This document shows positions 17,914-23,182 of a DNA stretch of 24,591 bases, one piece after another (position 1 is the stretch's first letter; each line of letters opens with the position of its first letter). Source of the stretch: AC-37 sp036386455 (GTDB lineage Bacteria > Actinomycetota > Thermoleophilia > Solirubrobacterales > Thermoleophilaceae); assembly GCA_036386455.1 (NCBI GenBank), contig DASVVS010000008.1:1-24591 (forward strand), in the 5' to 3' direction. The notes below the pieces were generated by a model, which made no database searches, was not told the DNA's origin, and saw only the letters and a list, made by a program, of their open reading frames with translations. The position numbers and the translations under genes were made by a program.

Positions 17914-18357
17914 ATGAGCGCTACCCGGGAGAGGACCGACGCCCACTGCCCCCACTGCCTGCTGCTGGTCGAGGCGAACGCGCCCGGCCCGTGGCCGCCG
18001 CAGCCGGTCCGCTGCCCCCACTGCCGTCTGCTGATCGGAGCCGGTCGCGCCCGTGGCGCCGGCGACGGCGCCCCCGGCGCGCGCGGCGCCGCGGCCGGCG
18101 TCTTCGCGCGGGAGGCGCAGCGCGCCCGCGATCCGGACGCCGACGAGGCCTCGCCCACCGAGGTGGTGGAGGGCATCCGCACGGTGGCGGAGGCGCTCGG
18201 CTCGCCGCCCGAGCGGCTCCTGATGGTCGACTACCAGCAGCGTGCGGCCGAGGACGAGTCGCTGCCGGACCTCACCGACGTCTTCGCAGCGTTCGGCAGC
18301 TGGAAGCGCGCCCGCCGCGAGGCCGCGCACGACGCAAGCCGCGAAGCCGCGGCCTGA
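17914..18357 (+). CDS. Zinc-ribbon protein with HNH-associated-repeat-like C-terminus
   Basis: A 147-residue protein of no named family that I recognise. The N-terminus holds two CPHC knuckles, C12-x2-C15 and C34-x2-C37 (HCPHCLLLVE, RCPHCRLLIG), which should bind one zinc ion. A Gly/Ala/Arg linker follows (43-70). The C-terminal part (about 81-137) has the pattern of homing-endonuclease-associated repeats: AEALGSPP, VDYQQRAAEDE and DVFAAFGSWKRAR. That suggests DNA or RNA binding (inference). The start could be GTG 17911 or ATG 17914; the ribosome site is weak. The last codons run into a 26-bp tandem duplication that spans the stop. Confidence 0.7.
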   Translation: MSATRERTDAHCPHCLLLVEANAPGPWPPQPVRCPHCRLLIGAGRARGAGDGAPGARGAAAGVFAREAQRARDPDADEASPTEVVEGIRTVAEALGSPPERLLMVDYQQRAAEDESLPDLTDVFAAFGSWKRARREAAHDASREAAA

Positions 18358-18391
18358 CGGCTCTCCGCGAAGCCGCGGCCTGACGGCTCTC
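18340..18391 (+). repeat. 26-bp perfect tandem duplication across a stop codon
   Basis: The 26-bp unit at 18340-18365, beginning CGCGAAGCCGCGGCCTGACG, is repeated without change at 18366-18391. The first copy carries the last codons and TGA stop of the zinc-ribbon gene. The second copy is out of frame with it (26 is not a multiple of three). The stretch from 18392 to the cytochrome start is low-complexity GC-rich sequence. Confidence 0.9.
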
Positions 18392-18451
18392 GCGGAGCCG
18401 CCGCCGCCGAGCCCGGCCGCCGCCGCCCGCCCTCGCCTCCGGCTCCCGTAA

Positions 18452-18457
18452 TACCAT
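18452..18457 (+). promoter_or_regulatory. -10-like TACCAT before the cytochrome c gene
   Basis: TACCAT (overlapping TAATAC at 18449-18454) ends 10 nt before the ATG at 18468, so the transcript would have a leader of only a few bases. No -35 is convincing. The same hexamer precedes the riboswitch (19085) and the HxlR gene (20903). Confidence 0.45.
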
Positions 18458-18467
18458 CCCCGCCCGC

Positions 18468-18959
18468 ATGGCCACCGCCGCCCTAGTACTCGGTTTCCTC
18501 GCGCTCGGCGCGGGGGTCCTGTTCGTCGCCTTCTCGGGCGGCCCGAGCCAGGCGCGCGCGGCGTACCTCACCGGCGGCCGGCGCGCGTTCCGCTTCATCA
18601 TCCCGGCGATCTACATCGGGATCGGCATCGCGATCCCCGTGCTGGTGATCGCCGACCGCGACCAGGCGAAGGGCGGCGTCTCCAACCTCAAGAACGAGAA
18701 GCCGAGCGAGACCGCGGCCGAGGGCCGGCAGCTCTTCAAGCAGACCTGCGCGACCTGCCACAGCCTCGCCGCGATCAACGCCCGCGGGGTTACCGGCCCG
18801 AACCTCGACGAGATCGGGCAGGTCACCAAGCAGCGGATCGTCGAGGCGATCGAGGTCGGCGGGACCGGCCAGGGCCGGATGCCGCCGCGGCTGCTCCAGG
18901 GCGAGGACGCCGAGGCGGTCGGCGAGTACCTCGCCGAGGTCGCGGGCGCCAACCCGTAG
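18468..18959 (+). CDS. Membrane-anchored class I cytochrome c
   Basis: A 163-residue electron carrier. Two hydrophobic segments (about 3-23 and 42-62) anchor it to the membrane; the C-terminal domain (about 82-163) would lie outside the cell. The haem is attached at C94-AT-C97-H98 (QTCATCHSL). Met138 in GRMPP is the likely sixth ligand, and GVTGPNLDEIG fits the class I fold. It could serve a terminal oxidase or a periplasmic dehydrogenase, but no such genes are adjacent. It stands alone between the repeat region and the riboswitch. No Shine-Dalgarno is visible before the ATG. Confidence 0.9.
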   Translation: MATAALVLGFLALGAGVLFVAFSGGPSQARAAYLTGGRRAFRFIIPAIYIGIGIAIPVLVIADRDQAKGGVSNLKNEKPSETAAEGRQLFKQTCATCHSLAAINARGVTGPNLDEIGQVTKQRIVEAIEVGGTGQGRMPPRLLQGEDAEAVGEYLAEVAGANP

Positions 18960-18964
18960 CCGAC

Positions 18965-19005
18965 CGGGGTCACTTCCGTCCCCATAGAGGACGCAATCGA
19001 CCCCG
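18965..19005. terminator. Nested palindrome after the cytochrome c gene
   Basis: CGGGGTC (18965-18971) pairs with GACCCCG (18999-19005). After a 6/6-nt internal loop, GTCC (18978-18981) pairs with GGAC (18989-18992) around CCATAGA. It begins 6 nt after the cytochrome stop, where a terminator belongs, but lacks a T-tract. The GGGGTC...GACCCC form also recalls REP-type repeats tied to IS200-like RAYT transposases (inference). The overall plan matches the palindrome at 1041-1089. Confidence 0.5.
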
Positions 19006-19084
19006 CTTGCCCGCAGCCACGCTCCGACGCCGCCGCAGCCAGGCCCCGACGCCACTCTCAGGTTCGCTCCGCCGCCCCGTGGGG

Positions 19085-19090
19085 TACCAT
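19085..19090 (+). promoter_or_regulatory. -10-like TACCAT before the riboswitch
   Basis: TACCAT would start transcription near 19097, right at the 5' edge of the riboswitch. No convincing -35 is seen in the GC-rich sequence upstream. Confidence 0.5.
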
Positions 19091-19097
19091 CCTGCCC

Positions 19098-19242
19098 GTC
19101 AATGCCGAGGTCCCGCCGCCAGTGGCGGGGCACGGGGGAACCAGTTGGCCTGAAGGCCAGGGGCGAATCACCGCAGGAAGCGGTGTAGCGCAGCTCTTTC
19201 GCGCGAGCCCGTCAGCTAACCCCGTAGGCGCGCGAAAGAGGG
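19098..19242 (+). promoter_or_regulatory. c-di-AMP riboswitch (ydaO/yuaA leader)
   Basis: The conserved blocks of this aptamer occur in order: CGGGGGAACC (19133-19142), AGGGGCGAATC (19159-19169) and GAGCCCGTCAGCTAACCCCG (from 19205) followed by TAGGCG. Helices are visible: TGGCC/GGCCA around TGAA (19146-19159), ACCGC/GCGGT (19170-19184), and a 12-bp perfect stem CTCTTTCGCGCG (19194-19205) with CGCGCGAAAGAG (19229-19240) bracketing the last block. That stem's 3' strand runs into the GAGGG ribosome site (19238-19242) of the gene at 19247. In this class, c-di-AMP binding usually lowers expression; here the geometry suggests control of translation. The 5' boundary and helix P1 are uncertain. Confidence 0.9.
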
Positions 19243-19246
19243 TCAG

Positions 19247-19537
19247 ATGGCAGAACGAGCGACAGCCCCGAGTTGGCTGGAAGAGGTTGAGGCACGGCGC
19301 CGTCCGGAGCTGACGCTGGTCGTCACCCGCACGGGCGACGAGCCGCCGGCGCGCGACCCCGAGACCGGCCGCCGGACCGTCGTGATCACCGGTCAGCGCC
19401 CCGCGCCGCCGCGCCGCCGCCCGGACGCCGCCGCCCGCATCGGCCCGCGCCCGGACCGGATCGCGGGCTGGGCGTTCTTCCTCGGCCTGTTCCTGGTCGG
19501 CGTCGCCACGGCGACGGCCGACGCCGCGCCGCTCTAG
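19247..19537 (+). CDS. Small single-pass membrane protein under a c-di-AMP riboswitch
   Basis: An unrecognised 96-residue protein. The N-terminal part is polar (APSWLEEVEARRRPELTLVV). A Pro/Arg-rich linker follows (about 50-70), then one hydrophobic segment (WAFFLGLFLVGVATATA, about 74-90) near the C-terminus. A tail-anchored topology with the polar part in the cytoplasm is likely. ATG 19247 follows GAGGG at 19238-19242. In actinobacteria this riboswitch class usually precedes cell-wall hydrolases such as Rpf or NlpC/P60 proteins; this product has no hydrolase domain. Involvement in osmotic or envelope homeostasis is a guess from the riboswitch alone. The stop shares CTAG (19534-19537) with the convergent DUF899 gene. 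Confidence 0.8.
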   Translation: MAERATAPSWLEEVEARRRPELTLVVTRTGDEPPARDPETGRRTVVITGQRPAPPRRRPDAAARIGPRPDRIAGWAFFLGLFLVGVATATADAAPL

Positions 19538-20193
19538 CCGTACCGGCGCTCGAACTCCTGCTGGCGCCCGAGCGCCGTCAGGTCTAGGAAGTAGTGCGCG
19601 CCGCCGACCATCTCGGTCCCGCGCGCGTACGTGGAGTAGGTGTGGAAGACGGCGTCGCCGTCGCGCAGGAAGCAGCTGTAGCCGGGGTACTCGCCCGGCT
19701 CGGCGGCGCCCGGGCGGTAGTTGTAGGTGCCGTCCTCGCCCACGGTCACGCCGAAGTCGCGGTTGAAGTCGCTCCCGTGCGACGAGTACCAGGGGAACGT
19801 CCAGCCGCGGCGCGCGCGGTAGTCCTCGATCTTCTCGATCGGGGCCAGCGAGACGGCCGCAAAGGCGGTGTCGCCCTCGTGGAGATGGCGCAGCCGCCCC
19901 TCCGAGGTCTCGTCGGCGGCCCAGGAGCAGCTCGGGCAGCCGTCGTCCCAGCTCGGGTCGAACATGAAGTGGTGCACCACGAGCTGGCGCCGGCCCTCGA
20001 AGAGGTCGGGCAGCCCCACCCGCCCGGACGGGCCCTCGAAGACGTAGTCCTCTTCGATCCGCACCATCCCCATCCGGCGCCGCTCGCCGTTCAGCGCGTC
20101 GCGGGCGCGGGTCAGCTCCTTCTCCCGCTCGAGCAGCCGCTCGCGGGCGGCGAGCCAGTCCTCGCGGGGGACGATCGGGGGGAGGGCTGACAT
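19534..20193 (-). CDS. DUF899 family thioredoxin-like protein
   Basis: A 219-residue member of the DUF899 family, which has a thioredoxin-like fold and an unproven redox role. Visible marks are an N-terminal charged helix (WLAARERLLEREKELTRARD), VFEGPSGRVGLPDLFEGRRQLVVHHFMF, then the CxxC C86-PS-C89 in DDGCPSCSWAADE, GWTFPWYSSHGSDFNRDFGV, and the C-terminal FHTYSTYARGTEM. ATG 20193 has GAGAGGAG about 7 nt upstream. It is divergent from the carboxymuconolactone-decarboxylase-like gene, with the inverted repeat at 20292-20306 between them. Confidence 0.9.
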   Translation of the reverse strand: MSALPPIVPREDWLAARERLLEREKELTRARDALNGERRRMGMVRIEEDYVFEGPSGRVGLPDLFEGRRQLVVHHFMFDPSWDDGCPSCSWAADETSEGRLRHLHEGDTAFAAVSLAPIEKIEDYRARRGWTFPWYSSHGSDFNRDFGVTVGEDGTYNYRPGAAEPGEYPGYSCFLRDGDAVFHTYSTYARGTEMVGGAHYFLDLTALGRQQEFERRYG

Positions 20194-20287
20194 CTCGGAC
20201 TCCTCTCGCGGTTTATGGGCGCTTCAACAGCTTCGCGTACACATCCCCAGACCGCCCTGATGCGTATTCATCGTGGACGGCCGAATC

Positions 20288-20306
20288 TATACTTACCTCC
20301 CGTAAG
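20288..20306 (+). promoter_or_regulatory. Promoter with overlapping inverted repeat, possible HxlR operator
   Basis: A good -10, TATACT (20288-20293), overlaps the inverted repeat CTTAC-CTCCC-GTAAG (20292-20306). It lies in the divergent region between the DUF899 gene and the gene at 20325. An HxlR regulator encoded just downstream is the obvious candidate to bind it (inference). Confidence 0.5.
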
Positions 20307-20324
20307 CAACCCTCAGAGGCTGAA

Positions 20325-20894
20325 GTGGCGAAGAAGGCGAAGGAGAGCAGGTTCCAGCTACACGACGAGCTCACCGCTCCCGACAAGAGCCTGCCCGTGC
20401 TCAAGGGTGCGCTCTCCACGGGCGGCCAGGTGTCCAACATGCTCGGCCTGCTCGCCGGCGCGCCGTCGGTGCTGCGCGCCTATGCCCGCTTCCGCTCCGA
20501 GCTGCGCCAGGGCGCGCTGCCGCTCAAGACCCAGCAGCGGGTGGCGCTCGCCGTCGCCCAGCACGAGGGCAGCGAGTACGTGCTGGTCATGCTCCAGCGC
20601 ACGGCGCGCGACGCCGGGCTCGGCCTCGACGAGATCGCCCTCGCGCGGCAGTTCGACTCGGCCGACAGGCGCGAGGCCACGCTGCTCGCGTTCGTGAAGG
20701 GCCTGCTCGACGAGCCCGAGGCGGTCCCGCTCCACCTCGTGGAGGAGGCGCGCGAGGCCGATTGGACCGACGAGCAGCTCCTCGAGACGACTGCCCACGT
20801 GTCGCTCGGCCTCTTCCATGCGCTCTTCACCCGCGGGGGGAACCTGCCGATCGACGGCTCCGCCGAGCTGGGCCGCGTCCTCCGGGCCGCCTGA
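20325..20894 (+). CDS. Carboxymuconolactone-decarboxylase/AhpD-like protein lacking catalytic cysteines
   Basis: A 189-residue all-helical protein resembling the CMD/AhpD-like group: LPLKTQQRVALAVAQHEGSEYVLVMLQRTARDAGL is followed by DRREATLLAFVKGLLDEP and WTDEQLLETTAHVSLGLFHALF. AhpD-type proteins carry CxxC with a nearby His (as in CEYCLAAH). Here the aligned positions read SEYVLVML, and the protein has no cysteine at all, so peroxidase-reductant activity is not expected; a structural, ligand-binding or decarboxylase-like role remains open. GTG 20325 has AGAGG at 20315-20319. The HxlR gene follows 12-21 nt downstream and may be co-transcribed. Confidence 0.8.
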   Translation: MAKKAKESRFQLHDELTAPDKSLPVLKGALSTGGQVSNMLGLLAGAPSVLRAYARFRSELRQGALPLKTQQRVALAVAQHEGSEYVLVMLQRTARDAGLGLDEIALARQFDSADRREATLLAFVKGLLDEPEAVPLHLVEEAREADWTDEQLLETTAHVSLGLFHALFTRGGNLPIDGSAELGRVLRAA

Positions 20895-20902
20895 GCGGTC
20901 AT

Positions 20903-20908
20903 TACCAT
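20903..20908 (+). promoter_or_regulatory. -10-like TACCAT before the HxlR gene
   Basis: TACCAT contains the first two bases of the in-frame ATG at 20907, and its end lies 7 nt before the in-frame GTG at 20916. That spacing fits leaderless initiation at the GTG. No -35 is convincing. Confidence 0.4.
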
Positions 20909-20915
20909 GCGAGGC

Positions 20916-21245
20916 GTGGCGGTTCGCGTCGTAACGCAGCGCCGGACGTGTTGCGTCTACTACCACCGCGCGGTGGAGCTGATCGGCAAACGCTGGACCG
21001 GCGCGATCGTGGCCGTGCTGCTCGACGGCCCGCTGCACTTCTCCGAGATCCGGCGTCTCGTGCCCGAGATCTCCGACCGGCTCCTCTCCGAGCGCCTCAA
21101 GGAGCTGGAGGCCGAGGGCATGGTCGAGCGCCGCGTGATCGACGGCTCGCCGGTCCGCACGGAGTACACGCTCACGGAGAAGGGGCGCTCGCTCGAGCCG
21201 GTGGTCCACGCGCTCCAGCGCTGGGGCCGTAGCTGGCTGGCCTAG
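20916..21245 (+). CDS. HxlR-family winged-helix transcriptional regulator
   Basis: HxlR-type regulators often sense electrophiles or oxidants through an N-terminal cysteine. The 109-residue product has CC at residues 12-13 just before YHRAVELIGKRWTGAIV, the recognised start of the domain. Then come LHFSEIRRLVPEISDRLLSERLKELEAEGMVER (HTH and recognition helix) and the wing VIDGSPVRTEYTLTEKGRSL, ending in a dimerisation helix. An ATG at 20907 would add three residues but lies within the TACCAT hexamer, so I prefer GTG 20916. It probably regulates the gene at 20325 and perhaps the divergent DUF899 gene (inference from position). Confidence 0.88.
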   Translation: MAVRVVTQRRTCCVYYHRAVELIGKRWTGAIVAVLLDGPLHFSEIRRLVPEISDRLLSERLKELEAEGMVERRVIDGSPVRTEYTLTEKGRSLEPVVHALQRWGRSWLA

Positions 21246-21294
21246 CCCGTTAGGCTGCGGCCTACCGCCGATCCTCGACCGCACGGAGGGCCGC

Positions 21295-22647
21295 ATGGCC
21301 GATCAGCCCAAGACCGCCGACGACGTCAAGGCCCTCGTCGAGGATCAGAACCTCCGCTTCATCCGGCTCTGGTTCACCGACGTCCTCGGGCAGCTGAAGA
21401 GCTTCTCGATCAACACCCAGGAGCTCGACGACGCGTTCGAGGGCGGCATGGGCTTCGACGGCTCCTCCATCACCGGCTTCAACGCAATCGAGGAGTCGGA
21501 CATGATCGCGATGCCCGATGCGTCCACGTTCGCGGTCCTGCCGTGGCGCAACAGCGGCGAGGCGGGGGTGGGGAGGATGTTCTGCGACATCGTCACCCCG
21601 GACCGCCAGCCGTACGAGGGCGACCCGCGCCATGTGCTGCGCCGCGCCCTGCAGCGGGCGGAGTCGATGGGCTTCGACGCCTTCAACGTCGGGCCGGAGC
21701 TCGAGTTCTTCTACTTCCGAAACTCCAAGCCCGAGGATGGCGTGCCGGAGGTCCTGGACGAGGGCGGCTACTTCGACCTGACCACGCTCGACGCCGGCTC
21801 CGACGTGCGCCGCGACACGGTGCTCGCCCTCGAGCAGCTCGGCATCCACGTGGAGTACACGCACCACGAGGTCGGCCCCTCGCAGCACGAGATCGACATG
21901 CGCTACGCGCCCGCCCTGAAGATGGCGGACGACTGCATGACGTACCGCATCACGGTCAAGGAGTACGCGATGAAGTACGGCTGGCACGCGACGTTCATGC
22001 CCAAGCCGCTGTTCGGCGAGAACGGCTCCGGCATGCACACGCACCAGTCGCTCTTCAAGGAGGGCCGCAACGCCTTCTACGACGGCGACGACCAGTACTA
22101 CCTGTCCGCCACCGGCAAGGCGTTCATCGCCGGCCAGCTCCGCCACGCGCGCGAGATCTCGTCGATCTTCGCCCAGTGGGTGAACTCGTACAAGCGGCTC
22201 GTGCCGGGGTACGAGGCGCCGGTGTACGTGGCGTGGTCGCGGCGCAACCGCTCCGCGCTCGTGCGCGTGCCGCTCTACCACCCGGGCAAGGAGCAGGCCA
22301 CGCGGATGGAGCTGCGCTGCCCCGATCCGGCGTGCAACCCCTACCTCACGTTCGCCGTGCTGCTGCAGGCCGGGCTCGAGGGGATCGAGAAGGGCTACGA
22401 GCTGCCCGAGCCGATGGAGCAGAACCTCTACCACCTGTCGGCCGACGACCGCAAGCGGCGCGGCATCGAGCAGCTGCCCGAGACGCTGGGCGAGGCGATC
22501 GAGCTGACCGCCGAGTCCGAGCTCGTGCTCCGCACGCTCGGCGAGCACATGTTCACGCGCTACGTGGAGCTCAAGCGCAAGGAGTGGGACGACTACCGCG
22601 TGCAGGTGTCGAAGTGGGAGCTCGACCGGTACCTGGCGGTGCTGTGA
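21295..22647 (+). CDS. glnA: Glutamine synthetase type I (GSI-alpha)
   Basis: Makes glutamine from glutamate, ammonia and ATP; its product feeds GltBD, also in this window. The 450 residues, without the roughly 25-residue GSI-beta insertion, indicate the GSI-alpha subtype. Conserved parts are FDGSSITGFNAIEESDM (54-70), NVGPELEFFYF, HEVGPSQHEIDMRY, NGSGMHTHQSLF, RNRSALVRVP and RMELRCPDPACNPYLTFAVLLQA. The region where GSI-beta is adenylylated reads NLYHLSADDRKRRGIEQLP, as in the alpha type, so adenylylation control is unlikely. The position aligned with B. subtilis Arg62, used in glutamine feedback inhibition, is Ala64. ATG 21295 follows GGAGG at 21283-21288. Its stop overlaps the bcp start (GTGA). 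Confidence 0.97.
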   Translation: MADQPKTADDVKALVEDQNLRFIRLWFTDVLGQLKSFSINTQELDDAFEGGMGFDGSSITGFNAIEESDMIAMPDASTFAVLPWRNSGEAGVGRMFCDIVTPDRQPYEGDPRHVLRRALQRAESMGFDAFNVGPELEFFYFRNSKPEDGVPEVLDEGGYFDLTTLDAGSDVRRDTVLALEQLGIHVEYTHHEVGPSQHEIDMRYAPALKMADDCMTYRITVKEYAMKYGWHATFMPKPLFGENGSGMHTHQSLFKEGRNAFYDGDDQYYLSATGKAFIAGQLRHAREISSIFAQWVNSYKRLVPGYEAPVYVAWSRRNRSALVRVPLYHPGKEQATRMELRCPDPACNPYLTFAVLLQAGLEGIEKGYELPEPMEQNLYHLSADDRKRRGIEQLPETLGEAIELTAESELVLRTLGEHMFTRYVELKRKEWDDYRVQVSKWELDRYLAVL

Positions 22648-23105
22648 ACGAGGGCGACCGGGCACCTGACTTCGAGCTGCCGGACCAGGACGGCAACCCG
22701 GTCAGCCTCGCGTCGCTGCGCGGCAGGACGGTCGTCGTCTACTTCTACCCGAAGGCCGACACACCGGGGTGCACCACCCAGGCGTGCGCGATCCGCGACC
22801 GCTCCGCCGAGTTCGACGACGCCGGCGCCGTGGTGCTGGGGATCTCGCCCGACCCGGTGCCGGCGCTGCGCAAGTTCGCGGACAAGTACGGCCTGCCGTT
22901 CACGCTGCTCTCGGACGAGGACCACTCCGTGGCCGAGGCCTACGGCGTCTGGGTCCACAAGCCCGCGCGCGGCTACATGAAGGCGCGGATGGGGATCGAG
23001 CGCTCGACCTTCGTCGTGGACGCCGACGGCAAGCTCGCCAAGGTGCTGCGCAACGTGAAGGCGCAGGGCCACGACGAGCTGGTGCTGGGCGCCCTGTCGG
23101 CGTAG
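22644..23105 (+). CDS. bcp: Thiol peroxidase of the Bcp/PrxQ class
   Basis: Reduces hydrogen peroxide and organic peroxides, using thioredoxin. The 153-residue product has the standard fold: DRAPDFELPDQDGNPVSLAS, then VVVYFYPKADTPGCTTQACAIRD with peroxidatic Cys43 and resolving Cys48 five residues on, then VVLGISPDPVPALRKFADKYGLPFTLLSD, and RSTFVVDADGK with the conserved Arg. The start is GTG 22644, overlapping the glnA stop as GTGA, so translation is coupled. It is unusual for bcp to sit in a glnA unit. A strong hairpin follows at 23127-23164. Confidence 0.95.
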   Translation: MNEGDRAPDFELPDQDGNPVSLASLRGRTVVVYFYPKADTPGCTTQACAIRDRSAEFDDAGAVVLGISPDPVPALRKFADKYGLPFTLLSDEDHSVAEAYGVWVHKPARGYMKARMGIERSTFVVDADGKLAKVLRNVKAQGHDELVLGALSA

Positions 23106-23126
23106 GGTCGGCCCGGAACGAACGTC

Positions 23127-23164
23127 GGGACGCCTACCGGGGTCATAGCGCCGGTAGACGTCCC
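23127..23164. terminator. Strong 14-bp hairpin after bcp
   Basis: GGGACGCCTACCGG (23127-23140) pairs with CCGGTAGACGTCCC (23151-23164), 13 of 14 bp, around a 10-nt loop GGTCATAGCG. It lies 21 nt after the bcp stop and just before the -10 of the next gene. It probably ends the glnA-bcp transcript, though no T-tract follows. It could also be a REP-like element or bind a protein. Confidence 0.6.
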
Positions 23165-23170
23165 AGCGCG

Positions 23171-23176
23171 TACCCT
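23171..23176 (+). promoter_or_regulatory. -10-like TACCCT before the propeller gene
   Basis: TACCCT ends 6 nt before GTG 23183, consistent with a leaderless transcript. The -35 region would fall in the hairpin at 23127-23164, which might itself affect promoter use. Confidence 0.45.
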
Positions 23177-23182
23177 GCGGCC

